Positions 6,872 through 15,542 are shown, counted from the stretch's first letter. The stretch is 64,000 nucleotides of DNA from Hymenobacter actinosclerus (GCF_900111515.1 NZ_FOHS01000001.1:317419-381418); one strand, 5' to 3'. Notes: generated by a model not told the origin, from the sequence alone. Numbers and translations are program-made.

Positions 6872-7492
6872 ATGAATTTGACTACCTCGCAACCCCCCTT
6901 CACCCCCGAAAACCTGGAGCAGCAACTGCTGCGGGAACATGCGCTGTTGCGCGGGCACTTCCGGCTCTCGTCGGGGCTGCATTCGGACACGTACGTGCAA
7001 TGCGCCCGGTTTCTGCGCCGGCCCGAACTGGCCGCGCCGGCCGCCGCCGAGCTGGCCCGCCAGTTACGGGCTGCCGGTTTTGCGCCCGATTTGGTGGTGG
7101 GCCCGGCCATGGGCGGCGTGGTGATGGGCTACGAGCTGGCCCGGCAGCTGGAGGTACCCGGCATCTTCACGGAGCGCGACGAAAACGGCCAGATGAGCCT
7201 GCGCCGGGGCTTTACTATCGAGCCCGGCCAGCAAATCATCATCGCCGAAGACGTGGTGACTACCGGCAAGAGCACCAACGAAGTAGCCCGGCTGCTGACG
7301 GAGCTGGGCGGGAAAGTTTTGGCCGTGGCAAGTTTAATTGACCGCACCGGTGGCAATGCTGCGCTGAATTTTCCGAACTTTGCCCTGCTACCGGTAACGG
7401 CGGCCACCTACGCACCCGACGATTGTCCGCTTTGCCGGGCGGGCGTTCCGGTGGTGAAACCCGGCAGTCGGCCGGAAAAAGCGTTTTCTTAA
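6872..7492 (+). CDS. pyrE: Orotate phosphoribosyltransferase
   Basis: 206 residues; joins orotate and PRPP to OMP, the substrate of PyrF. Seen: LRGHFRLSSGLHSDTYVQC near residue 26, VVGPAMGGVVMGYELAR, FTERDENGQMSLRRGF (catalytic Lys/Glu loop region), and the PRPP signature IIIAEDVVTTGKST. The C-terminal PLCRAGVPVVKPGSR is typical of the bacterial long form. Start at ATG 6872, 7 nt after the upstream stop. Confidence 0.95.
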   Translation: MNLTTSQPPFTPENLEQQLLREHALLRGHFRLSSGLHSDTYVQCARFLRRPELAAPAAAELARQLRAAGFAPDLVVGPAMGGVVMGYELARQLEVPGIFTERDENGQMSLRRGFTIEPGQQIIIAEDVVTTGKSTNEVARLLTELGGKVLAVASLIDRTGGNAALNFPNFALLPVTAATYAPDDCPLCRAGVPVVKPGSRPEKAFS

Positions 7493-7527
7493 ACCTACCG
7501 CGGCGGCAACCGGCCCGGCGGCAAGGC

Positions 7528-7602
7528 ATTTTCGGCGTACCCCCGCGTGGGGTAGGCTCCCCACGGTGGCCCTTGCGGGGCCTCGGCGTGGCACCGAAAA
7601 AT
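7528..7602 (+). other. Three-way-junction-like structure upstream of purL
   Basis: ATTTTCGG (7528-7535) can pair with CCGAAAAAT (7594-7602, one bulged A), enclosing a hairpin TACCCC/GGGGTA (7538-7554) and a second hairpin 7561-7591 with helices CCACG/CGTGG and GGCCC/GGGCC. It ends 18 nt before the TTG start of purL. It could be a regulatory RNA for purL or a REP-type repeat; no known purine riboswitch core is seen. Confidence 0.4.
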
Positions 7603-7619
7603 AGACAACACCCCTTCTT

Positions 7620-10600
7620 TTGGAACCTACCCAGAGAACAATTCAGCTGCTGCTCCGGCCCGACCAACACGACGGCGAGGGCCAGCGCATCGCCGAGGCC
7701 GCCCGCCGCCACCTGGGCCTGCACACCGGCCGCGTGCAAAGTACCGCCCTCTACACGGTGCGCTACCCCCTGAGCGACCAGCAGCTGCGCGACTTCGCCA
7801 CCCGTTGCCTCCAGGATCCGGTGCTGCACGAAGTGGCCTTCGACGAGTTCCGCCACGGTGCCGGCTATAAAAGCTACATTCTGGTAGCCAAGCTGCCCGG
7901 CGTGACCGACGACGAGGGCATTTCGGCCCAGAACGCGCTGGGCGACCTGCTCAACGAGCCGCTCGACACCCACACCCAGCATATTTTCAGCAAGCGGCTT
8001 TACTTTCTGGAAGAAGCCCTGCCCGAAGCCGACCTGCGCCGGCTGGCTCAGGAGCTGCTGGGCAACAAGCAAATCAACCGCTTCGAAACCGGCCCCCTCA
8101 CCGACATCCGCGACTACACGCCGCGGCCCGGTGGCGGGGCCGAGCCCATTACGGAAACCGTGCCGCTGGCCGGCCTCTCCGACGAGCAGCTGGTGCAGCT
8201 CTCCAAAGACAACCTCTACGCCCTCAACCTGGAAGAAATGCGGGTGGTGCGCGACCACTACGCCGGCATGCAGGCCGAGCGTGCGGCTGCCGGGCTGCCC
8301 CTCGAGCCCCTGGATTGCGAGCTGGAAATTATTGCCCAAACCTGGTCGGAGCACTGCAAGCACAAAGAGTTTGCGGCCCTGATCCACTACCGCGACTTGG
8401 ACACGGGCGAGGAGTTCGAGGTGGATTCGCTGTTCAAAACCTACATCAAAGACGCCACCGCCGAAGTGGACCGCCAGCTGCGGGCCAACGGCAACGACTG
8501 GCTGATCAAGGTGTTCTCCGACAACGCCGGGGCCGTACGCATCAACCCCGAGTCGCTGTTTGTCTGGAAAGTGGAAACCCACAACTCGCCCTCGGCCATC
8601 GACCCCTACGGCGGGGCTATTACGGGTATTCTGGGCAACAACCGCGACCCGCTGGCCACCGGCATCGGGGGGGCGCGGCTGCTGTTCAACACCAACGTGC
8701 TGTGCTTCGGCAACCCCGAGTTTGATGGCACGCTGCTGAGCAACCAGCTGCACCCGCGCCGCATTTTCGAGGGCGTGCGCAAGGGCATCGAGGACGGCGG
8801 CAACAAGTCGGGCGTGCCCACCGTGAACGGCAGCATCGTGTTTGACGACCGCTACGCCGGCAAGCCGCTGGTGTACTGCGGCACCGGGGCCGTGCTGCCC
8901 ATGCAGCTGGCCGGCCTCGATTCGTGGGAAAAGCACATTGAGCCCCAGGACCGCATCATCATGGCCGGCGGCCGGGTGGGCAAAGACGGCATCCACGGCG
9001 CCACGTTTTCTTCCATTGAATTAGACGAAACCTCGCCCGCCACGGCCGTGCAGATTGGCTCGCCCATCACCCAGAAGCTGGCCATGGATTTCCTGATTCT
9101 GGCCACCCGCCGCGGCCTCATCCGGTGCAGCACCGACAACGGCGCGGGCGGCCTCTCGTCGAGCATCGGCGAGCTGGCCACCATTTCGGGCGGTGCGGTG
9201 GTCGAGCTGGCCGACGTGCCGCTGAAATACCCCGGCCTGCGCCCCTGGGAAATCTTCGTTTCGGAGTCGCAGGAACGGTTTACGCTGGCGGTGGAGCCGG
9301 CCAAAATGGAGGAATTGCTGGTGCTGGGCCGCGAGATGGAAGTGGAGCTGACCGACATCGGTTACTTCACGGCCACCGGCTACCTCGACGTGCGCTTCGC
9401 CGACGCGCCGGTGGCCTACCTCAACATGGATTTCCTGCACAACGGTGTGCCCCGCAAGCTGATGGAAGCGGAGTGGACCAAGCCGACGCTGACGGAGCCC
9501 GTGCTGTCGGCCACCACCGAGTACACCAGCATCCTCACCCGCCTGCTCGGCAGCCTCAACATCTGCTCCCGCGAATCCGTCATTCGGCAGTACGACCACG
9601 AGGTGAAGGGCCGCACCATTGTAAAGCCCCTGATGGGCGCGACGGGGCAGGCGCCCCAGGATGCGGCCGTGGTGCGCTTCAACTTCGAGAGCTGGGAAGG
9701 CGTGGCCGTGAGCAACGGCATTCTGCCCCGCTTCGGCGACCTGGACCCCTACGCCATGTCGGCGGGCTCGTTTGACGAGGCCGTACGCCAGATTGTGGCC
9801 GTGGGCGGCAAGCTGCCCAATTTGAGCTACGGCGACGGCAACTTCTGGTCCGTCAACGACAACTTCTGCGTGCCCGATTCGCTGTACGACCCCGTGGGCA
9901 ACCCCGATGGCAGGTTCAAGCTGGCCAAACTGGTGCGCATGTGCCAGGCCCTGCGCGATGCCACGGCCGCCTACTGCATCCCGCTCACCAGCGGCAAGGA
10001 CTCGATGAAGAACGACTTCAAGGCCGACGGTGTGAAGATTTCGGTGCCGCCGACCGTGCTGTACTCGATGACCGCCAAGATGGAGGACGTGCGCCGGGCC
10101 ATCACCTCCGACTTCAAGCAAGCCGACGATGTGGTGTACCTGCTGGGCGAAACTTACGACGAACTAGGTGGCTCGGAGTTCTACCAGCTCTTCGGTGAGC
10201 TGGGCGCCAACGTGCCGCAGGTGCGCTTCGAGGCCGCCAAAGCACTCTACATATTAATAGGAGAGGCCAACGACCAGAGCCTGATTCAGAGCTGCCACGA
10301 TTTGAGCGACGGCGGGCTGGCCGTGGCGCTGGCCGAAGCCACATTCGGTTACGGCTTTGGGGCTGAGGTGGAGCTGCCGGAACGCCTGCCGGTGCCGGTG
10401 CAGCTGTTTTCGGAGTCGCACTCGCGCTTTGTGGCCACGGTGGCTCCGGCCGATGTGGTGGCTTTCGAGCAGCACTTTGGCCCCCGCGCCACCCGCCTGG
10501 GCCGCGTAACGGCCGACGGCCAGCTGACGGTGCGCCACCAGGGCCAGGTGGTTATTGCCGCCGACTGCGCCGCCCTGCGCCACGAGTGGACCAACGGCCC

Positions 10601-10649
10601 GGTGAACCGGATTATCGGCTTCGGCCAGCACGAAACCGCGCATCAATAA
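7620..10649 (+). CDS. purL: Phosphoribosylformylglycinamidine synthase, PurS+PurL part
   Basis: 1009 residues. Makes FGAM from FGAR and ATP with ammonia supplied by PurQ. The N-terminal ~200 residues correspond to the PurS-like and linker domains of large PurL; then come two AIRS-type halves. Landmarks: AQTWSEHCKHKEF near residue 240, KVETHNSPSAIDPYGG, GGNKSGVPTVNGS, GGRVGKDGIHGATFSS, TDNGAGGLSSSIGELA, LTSGKDSMKND, SCHDLSDGGLAVALAEA. The glutaminase domain is absent and is encoded by the next gene. The start must be TTG 7620 or later, because an in-frame stop lies at 7602-7604. The stop TAA overlaps the ATG of purQ by one base. Confidence 0.93.
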   Translation: MEPTQRTIQLLLRPDQHDGEGQRIAEAARRHLGLHTGRVQSTALYTVRYPLSDQQLRDFATRCLQDPVLHEVAFDEFRHGAGYKSYILVAKLPGVTDDEGISAQNALGDLLNEPLDTHTQHIFSKRLYFLEEALPEADLRRLAQELLGNKQINRFETGPLTDIRDYTPRPGGGAEPITETVPLAGLSDEQLVQLSKDNLYALNLEEMRVVRDHYAGMQAERAAAGLPLEPLDCELEIIAQTWSEHCKHKEFAALIHYRDLDTGEEFEVDSLFKTYIKDATAEVDRQLRANGNDWLIKVFSDNAGAVRINPESLFVWKVETHNSPSAIDPYGGAITGILGNNRDPLATGIGGARLLFNTNVLCFGNPEFDGTLLSNQLHPRRIFEGVRKGIEDGGNKSGVPTVNGSIVFDDRYAGKPLVYCGTGAVLPMQLAGLDSWEKHIEPQDRIIMAGGRVGKDGIHGATFSSIELDETSPATAVQIGSPITQKLAMDFLILATRRGLIRCSTDNGAGGLSSSIGELATISGGAVVELADVPLKYPGLRPWEIFVSESQERFTLAVEPAKMEELLVLGREMEVELTDIGYFTATGYLDVRFADAPVAYLNMDFLHNGVPRKLMEAEWTKPTLTEPVLSATTEYTSILTRLLGSLNICSRESVIRQYDHEVKGRTIVKPLMGATGQAPQDAAVVRFNFESWEGVAVSNGILPRFGDLDPYAMSAGSFDEAVRQIVAVGGKLPNLSYGDGNFWSVNDNFCVPDSLYDPVGNPDGRFKLAKLVRMCQALRDATAAYCIPLTSGKDSMKNDFKADGVKISVPPTVLYSMTAKMEDVRRAITSDFKQADDVVYLLGETYDELGGSEFYQLFGELGANVPQVRFEAAKALYILIGEANDQSLIQSCHDLSDGGLAVALAEATFGYGFGAEVELPERLPVPVQLFSESHSRFVATVAPADVVAFEQHFGPRATRLGRVTADGQLTVRHQGQVVIAADCAALRHEWTNGPVNRIIGFGQHETAHQ

Positions 10650-12181
10650 TGGAAAACGACCAGCAGCCCAACCTGCCCGACCTGAACCTGCCCCCGCGCC
10701 CCCGCCCCGAAGACCCCGGCTACGAAATGGTGGACGGCGACGGCAACATCCTGCTACCCGGCTACAAAAGCGTCGACGGCGGCCACGAATCCAACGAGCC
10801 GCTGAAAGACAATGTCGATGAGGTAGCGAAAGCAGATTCTGACAACGAGCAACTGACAACTGATAACTCGGAAAAGGGGCGGCCTGACAACTCGCAACTG
10901 ACAACTGACAACTCAAAGGTTCAGGCCCTTATCCTGACCGGTTTCGGCATCAACTGCGAGGAGGAATTCGCGGCGGCCTACCGGCTGGCAGGCGCCGAGG
11001 CCACCATCGTGCACCTCAACCAGGTACTGCACGGCCACGTCAGCATTCACGATTACGACATCCTCAACTTCCCCGGCGGCTTCTCGTTCGGTGATGATTT
11101 GGGCTCGGGCGTGGTGCTGGCCAACAAGCTGCGCTACCGCAAAAACGACGAGGGCCGCACGCTGCTCGACGATATCCGCGAGTTCGTGGCCGGCGGCAAG
11201 CACGTGCTGGGCATCTGCAACGGCTTCCAGGTGCTGGTGAAGCTGGGCCTGCTGCCCGACCTGGCCGGTACCGTAACGCCCGAAGTAACCCTGACCCACA
11301 ACGCTTCGGGCCGCTACGAAGACCGCTGGGTGCGGCTGAAAGTCAACCCGAAGTCGAACACGCCCTTCCTGCGCGGCCTCGACACGCTGGAAGTACCCGT
11401 GCGCCACGGCGAGGGCCGCCTGATTATCGGCAACTCCGAAACGGCCGCCGCCATCGAAGCCCGGGGCCTCAACTGCCTCAGCTACCTCGACGAAGCCGGC
11501 GCGCCCACCGCCAACTACCCCCACAACCCCAACGGCGCCGACCTGCACTGCGCCGGCCTGACCGACACCACTGGCCGCGTGTTCGGCCTCATGCCCCACC
11601 CCGAGGCGTTCCTCTCCTTGTATAACCACCCCGACTGGGCCCGCCGCAAGCGGGCAAATGCTTCGATTTCAGAAGATGGGGATGGGCTGAAGCTGTTTCG
11701 CAACATCGTGGAGTGGGTGGCATCGTTGCCTCACCCCCCGGCCCCCTCTCCAGGGGGAGAGGGGGAGCCTGACGTTGAAGCGTTAGGCAACCGGCCACGA
11801 TTGACTGCTGATAAAAAACAGTGGTTTGAGCGACTGAAATATTTTAGTGGAGATATGCGTCGCGAACCTACTCCAGCCGAAGATACCCTTTGGCAGGCGT
11901 TGCGAAACCGGCAGTTGGATGACGCCAAATTTCGGCGGCAACATGCCATCGGAACATTCATTGTAGACTTCATCTGCACCCAGCACAACCTGATTGTAGA
12001 GGTAGATGGTGAGGTGCATGACGAAACCGGCCAGGCCGAATACGACACTGGCCGCACGTACGAGCTGGAGGGTGTTGGCTACCATGTGCTTCGCTTCACT
12101 AACGGTCAGGTGCTTCACGACCTGCCCACGGTCCTGCAAAAAATCAGCGCCGCTCTCCGCCAGTATTCTCTGAAAAACTAA
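10649..12181 (+). CDS. purQ: PurQ glutaminase fused to a DUF559 endonuclease-like domain
   Basis: 510 residues in three parts. Residues 1-89 are an unusual acidic, Pro/Asn/Asp-rich extension whose second half is a translated heptanucleotide repeat (EQLTTDNS, SQLTTDNS). Residues 90-358 are the class I glutaminase of FGAM synthase: LTGFGINCE, catalytic C190 in GICNGFQ, H317 and E319 in MPHPEA. After VEWVAS the frame runs into a 45-bp inverted repeat (translated PHPPAPSPGGEGE) and then a DUF559/Vsr-like domain at about 390-505: PTPAEDTLWQALR, FRRQHAIGTFIVDF, LIVEVDGEVHD, GYHVLRFTN. PurQ residues are intact, so the enzyme may still work with PurL. Start ATG 10649 overlaps the purL stop. Confidence 0.88.
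   Translation: MENDQQPNLPDLNLPPRPRPEDPGYEMVDGDGNILLPGYKSVDGGHESNEPLKDNVDEVAKADSDNEQLTTDNSEKGRPDNSQLTTDNSKVQALILTGFGINCEEEFAAAYRLAGAEATIVHLNQVLHGHVSIHDYDILNFPGGFSFGDDLGSGVVLANKLRYRKNDEGRTLLDDIREFVAGGKHVLGICNGFQVLVKLGLLPDLAGTVTPEVTLTHNASGRYEDRWVRLKVNPKSNTPFLRGLDTLEVPVRHGEGRLIIGNSETAAAIEARGLNCLSYLDEAGAPTANYPHNPNGADLHCAGLTDTTGRVFGLMPHPEAFLSLYNHPDWARRKRANASISEDGDGLKLFRNIVEWVASLPHPPAPSPGGEGEPDVEALGNRPRLTADKKQWFERLKYFSGDMRREPTPAEDTLWQALRNRQLDDAKFRRQHAIGTFIVDFICTQHNLIVEVDGEVHDETGQAEYDTGRTYELEGVGYHVLRFTNGQVLHDLPTVLQKISAALRQYSLKN
10841..10917. repeat. AACTGAC heptanucleotide repeats inside purQ
   Basis: Units of the type AACTGAC / AACTCG repeat with period 7 in two clusters. The final 24 nt (10894-10917) are identical to 15543-15566 directly upstream of purF. 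Here the repeat is translated as part of the PurQ N-terminal extension and ends exactly where PurQ homology begins. Confidence 0.8.
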
Positions 12182-12234
12182 CGTCGCCTGGCACCCCCTC
12201 TCCCCCTGGAGAGGGGGCCGGGGGGTGAGGCAAC
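11725..12234. mobile_element. 510-bp inverted-repeat element carrying a DUF559 domain
   Basis: Left terminal repeat 11725-11769 and right terminal repeat 12190-12234 match at 44 of 45 positions in inverted orientation. Each arm can itself fold (CCCCCTCT / AGAGGGGG). Between them lies one coding stretch, the DUF559 domain, which ends 8 nt before the right repeat. No clear target-site duplication is visible at the outer edges. The element separates purQ from purC and is read through in frame from purQ. No transposase is present, so mobility would be in trans or by another route. Confidence 0.75.
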
Positions 12235-12263
12235 CACTAGAACCAACCCCAAACGGTCCACGC

Positions 12264-13205
12264 ATGAACACCCTCGACCACTTCGCCACTCCCCAGCTCG
12301 AACTTCTGCACCGGGGCAAAGTCCGCGACTCGTACCGGGCGCCCTCGGGCGAGCGGCTGATTGTGGTTACCGACCGGCTGTCGGCCTTCGACTCGGTACT
12401 CGAAACGCCGGTGGCCCACAAGGGCGCGGTGCTCAACGGCCTGGCCGCGTTCTGGTTCGACAAAACCCGGCACATCGTGCCTAACCACGTCATCAGCCTG
12501 CCCGACCCCAACGTGACGCTGGCCCACGAGGCCGAGCCGATTCGGGTGGAGATGGTGGTGCGCAACTACCTCACCGGCTCGATGCTGCGCGGCTACCAGC
12601 AGGGCCAGCGCACCTTTTCGGGCGTAACCGTGCCCGACGGCCTGACCAAGCACCAGCAGTTCCCCGAGCCCATCGTCACGCCCACCACCAAGGAGGAGTC
12701 GGACCGCGAGATTACGCCCGAGAACCTGGTGAGCGAGGGCTGGGTATCGGCCGAGTTGTACGAGCAGATGCGGGTGAAGGCTCTGGAGCTGTTCAACTTT
12801 GCCTCCGAATGGATGGCCGGGCGCGGCATTATTCTGGTCGATACCAAGTACGAGTTCGGCCTGTTTGAGGGCCAGTTGATGCTGATTGACGAAATCCACA
12901 CGCCCGACTCGTCGCGGTTCTGGAGCGCCGACGACTACGCCCGCAACCCCGAGGCCGTGGAGCAGATGGACAAGGAGTACGTGCGCCAGTGGCTCATTGC
13001 CAACAAGCAGGACGGCAAGTACCCGCGCGCCCTCCCGCCCGAAGTAGCCGCCGAAGCCACCCGCCGCTACCTCGACATATACGAGCGCATAACCGGCGCG
13101 CCGCTGCCCACCGGCAGCGAAACCACCGGCGACGTCCGCACCCGCCTCGTGGGCAACCTCGTGCGGGCCGGTATCATGACCGATACGGAGCTTACGAATT
13201 CGTAG
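12264..13205 (+). CDS. purC: SAICAR synthetase
   Basis: 313 residues; joins CAIR and aspartate with ATP. Motifs: LLHRGKVRDSY (ATP-binding loop), LIVVTDRLSAFDSVL, HEAEPIRVEMVVRNYLTGS, TPTTKEESDREI, and VDTKYEFG followed by LIDEIHTPDSSRFW. The length matches the longer PurC form seen in Bacteroidota. ATG 12264 is used; in-frame codons upstream belong to the right repeat of the DUF559 element, which ends only 29 nt before this start. Two nucleotides separate its stop from the next start codon. Confidence 0.94.
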   Translation: MNTLDHFATPQLELLHRGKVRDSYRAPSGERLIVVTDRLSAFDSVLETPVAHKGAVLNGLAAFWFDKTRHIVPNHVISLPDPNVTLAHEAEPIRVEMVVRNYLTGSMLRGYQQGQRTFSGVTVPDGLTKHQQFPEPIVTPTTKEESDREITPENLVSEGWVSAELYEQMRVKALELFNFASEWMAGRGIILVDTKYEFGLFEGQLMLIDEIHTPDSSRFWSADDYARNPEAVEQMDKEYVRQWLIANKQDGKYPRALPPEVAAEATRRYLDIYERITGAPLPTGSETTGDVRTRLVGNLVRAGIMTDTELTNS

Positions 13206-13207
13206 CC

Positions 13208-13543
13208 ATGCTGCCCTTCGCCCCAACACCCGCGCCGCCCTACTACGCTGTTATCTTCAGTTCGCTCCGGACTGAGGGCGACCAGGGCTATGGCGAAATG
13301 GCGGTGCTGATGGACGAAATGGCGCGGCAGCAGCCCGGCTACCTGGGTATCGAGAGTGCCCGCGACGAGCTGGGCATCACCGTATCGTACTGGCGCGACG
13401 AGGAGTCGATTCGGGGCTGGAAAGCACAGCTCGACCACCTGCAAGCCCAGCGGCAGGGGCGGGCCCAGTGGTATTCGGCTTATCAGGTGCGGGTGTGCAA
13501 GGTGGAGCGGGCGTATGGTTTTACTTCTGACAAGCTGATTTAG
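13208..13543 (+). CDS. Antibiotic biosynthesis monooxygenase-like (ABM) protein
   Basis: 111 residues with the pattern of a dimeric alpha-beta barrel of the ABM/YgiN type: YYAVIFSSLR, QPGYLGIESARDELGITVSYWRDEESIRGWK, and WYSAYQVRVCKVERAYGF at the end. Family members act as small cofactor-free oxygenases or as stress-related proteins; substrate unknown here. The gene is wedged between purC (2-nt gap) and purD (stop TAG shares its G with the GTG of purD), so its expression is tied to purine synthesis. Confidence 0.8.
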   Translation: MLPFAPTPAPPYYAVIFSSLRTEGDQGYGEMAVLMDEMARQQPGYLGIESARDELGITVSYWRDEESIRGWKAQLDHLQAQRQGRAQWYSAYQVRVCKVERAYGFTSDKLI

Positions 13544-14823
13544 TGAAAAATATAGTACTTCTCGGCAGCGGGGCCCGCGAGCATGCCATGGCCTGGAAAC
13601 TTACCCAGGACGGGGCCACCGTGCACGTGCTGCCCGGCAATGCCGGCATCCCGGGCAGCCACCCCGACATCAGCGCCCTCGACTTCCCGGCCATCAAAGC
13701 CTTCTGCGAAGCGCACGACGCCAGGCTGGTGGTAGTAGGCCCCGAGGCTCCACTGGCGGCCGGCGTTACCGACTACTTCGCCGGCTCCGATATCCGGGTG
13801 TTTGGGCCGGGCCGGGCGGGCGCCACGCTGGAAAGCTCGAAGGTATGGAGCAAGAACTTCATGCGCCGCCACGGGGTGGCCACGGCCCAGTCGTGGCAGT
13901 TCCGGAGCGATAAGCTGGCTGAGGCCCGCGCCAAAGTGGCCGAGCTGGATGGGCAGGTAGTGGTGAAGTTCGACGGGCTGGCGGCCGGCAAGGGCGTGTA
14001 CGTGTGCTCGTCGGTGGAAGAAGCCCACGCCGCGCTGGATGATTTGGAGCAGCAGCACAGCGGCTGGTTCAGCTTTCTGCTCGAAGAAAAGCTCAGTGGC
14101 CCCGAAATCAGCATCATCGGCATCACCGACGGCAACGCCATCCGGCTGCTGAGTCCTTCGCAGGACCACAAGCAGCTGCTGGCCCACGACCAGGGCCCCA
14201 ACACCGGCGGCATGGGCGCCTACTGCCCGGTACCCTTCGCCGACGACAACATCCTGGCCGCCATCCGCACCGATATCATCGACCCCACCCTGGAGGGCAT
14301 TCGGGCCGAGCCGTTCGATTTCAAAGGCTTCCTGTACTTCGGCGTCATGCTCACGCCCCAGGGACCCAAGCTGCTCGAATACAACGCCCGCCTCGGCGAC
14401 CCCGAGGCCGAAGTGCTGCTGCCGGCCCTCGAAAGCAGCTTTCTGGAGCTGCTCGAAGCCACCCTCGACGGCACGCTGGCCCAAACCACCGTGCGCCAGC
14501 GCCCCGGCTACTTCGTGGGCCTGGTGCTGGCCTCGGGCGGCTACCCCGCGGCCGGTTTTCCCACCGGCTTCCCCATCAGCGGCCTCGACCAGTTGCCCGC
14601 CGACGTGCAGGCTTTCCACGGAGCCACCCGCCGCACCGACTCCGGCGAGCTGGCAACCAGCGGCGGCCGGGTGCTGGTACTCACGGCCCACGGCCCCGAG
14701 CTGCCCATCGCGGTAGAACGGGCGTACGCCGCCGCCGAAATGGTTAACTTTCAGGACAAATACGTGCGCTCCGACATCGGCCAGCGGCCGGAGCCAACGC
14801 TCATTTTCAGCGAATTGCGGTGA
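13543..14823 (+). CDS. purD: Phosphoribosylamine-glycine ligase
   Basis: 426 residues; ATP-grasp enzyme that makes GAR from phosphoribosylamine and glycine. Seen: VLLGSGAREHAMAWKL at the start, VVVGPEAPLAAG, VVVKFDGLAAGKGVYV, the motif DHKQLLAHDQGPNTGGMGAYCPVP, and LLEYNARLGDPEAEVLLP. The start is GTG 13543, overlapping the previous stop by one base, and no ATG fits the conserved N-terminus. Its stop overlaps the start of purN by four bases. Confidence 0.95.
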   Translation: MKNIVLLGSGAREHAMAWKLTQDGATVHVLPGNAGIPGSHPDISALDFPAIKAFCEAHDARLVVVGPEAPLAAGVTDYFAGSDIRVFGPGRAGATLESSKVWSKNFMRRHGVATAQSWQFRSDKLAEARAKVAELDGQVVVKFDGLAAGKGVYVCSSVEEAHAALDDLEQQHSGWFSFLLEEKLSGPEISIIGITDGNAIRLLSPSQDHKQLLAHDQGPNTGGMGAYCPVPFADDNILAAIRTDIIDPTLEGIRAEPFDFKGFLYFGVMLTPQGPKLLEYNARLGDPEAEVLLPALESSFLELLEATLDGTLAQTTVRQRPGYFVGLVLASGGYPAAGFPTGFPISGLDQLPADVQAFHGATRRTDSGELATSGGRVLVLTAHGPELPIAVERAYAAAEMVNFQDKYVRSDIGQRPEPTLIFSELR

Positions 14824-15488
14824 AGAGGAACCCGCCCCATACGCCTGCCCTATCTTCCGGTTCTCCTGCCTTGAGCGAGCGGGAAGCAGGTGCCGGCGTT
14901 CCGAAAGCCCGCCTGGCCATTCTGCTCTCGGGCCGGGGCTCTAATATGGTGGCGCTGGTAACGGCTGCCCAGACCGGTATCCTGCGCGAGCTGGCCGAGG
15001 TGGCGGTGGTGTTCAGCAACCACCCCGACGCGCCTGGCCTGGCTACGGCCGCGGCGCTGGCCTGCCCCACCGCCAGCCTCAGCAGCCAGGGCCGTCAGCG
15101 CGCCGAGTTCGACGCCGAAGTAGTGGAAATACTGCGCCAGTACCAGCCCGATTATGTTGTGCTGGCCGGCTACATGCGCATCCTCTCGCCCACCTTCGTG
15201 CGCGCTTTCGCGGGCCGCATCCTCAACATTCACCCCGCCGATACCCACCTGCACCAGGGCCTGCACGCCTACGAGTGGGCCTTTGAAAATCAGCTGGCTG
15301 AAACCAAAATAACGGTGCATCTGGTTGATGAGGGCTTAGACACCGGCCCCGTGCTGGCCCAGCAAACCGTGGACCTGCGCGGGGCTACCACCCTGGCCGA
15401 AGTCGAGCGTCGCGGCCTGCTGGCCGAGCATCAGCTGTATGCGAAAGCCCTGGCTGAATTGATTACCAAGGAACGACACCCGGCCTAG
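14820..15488 (+). CDS. purN: Phosphoribosylglycinamide formyltransferase
   Basis: 222 residues; formylates GAR with 10-formyl-THF. Core from about residue 30: LAILLSGRGSN, VVLAGYMRILSP, the catalytic NIHPAD (Asn, His), ITVHLVDEGLDTGPVLAQQ (catalytic Asp). The form with GLHAYEWAFEN instead of the LLP-type loop is the one I associate with Bacteroidota. GTG 14820 overlaps the purD stop (GTGA). The first ~28 residues (PALSSGSPALSEREAG...) are not part of the family and look like a translated repeat or spacer; a later start such as GTG 14892 is possible. Confidence 0.92.
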   Translation: MKRNPPHTPALSSGSPALSEREAGAGVPKARLAILLSGRGSNMVALVTAAQTGILRELAEVAVVFSNHPDAPGLATAAALACPTASLSSQGRQRAEFDAEVVEILRQYQPDYVVLAGYMRILSPTFVRAFAGRILNIHPADTHLHQGLHAYEWAFENQLAETKITVHLVDEGLDTGPVLAQQTVDLRGATTLAEVERRGLLAEHQLYAKALAELITKERHPA

Positions 15489-15542
15489 TCTTGCTGAATC
15501 GTTTCGATAGCGTACCACCCACCCCCAGCGGCCTGGCAACCG

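Noticed and set aside
7528-7602. Known purine or ZTP riboswitch before purL
   Set aside because: The conserved cores of purine, PRPP or ZTP classes are not seen; only a generic three-way fold is supported.
11725-12234. Classical insertion sequence in purQ
   Set aside because: There are good terminal inverted repeats, but no transposase and no visible target duplication; kept as a different type of element.
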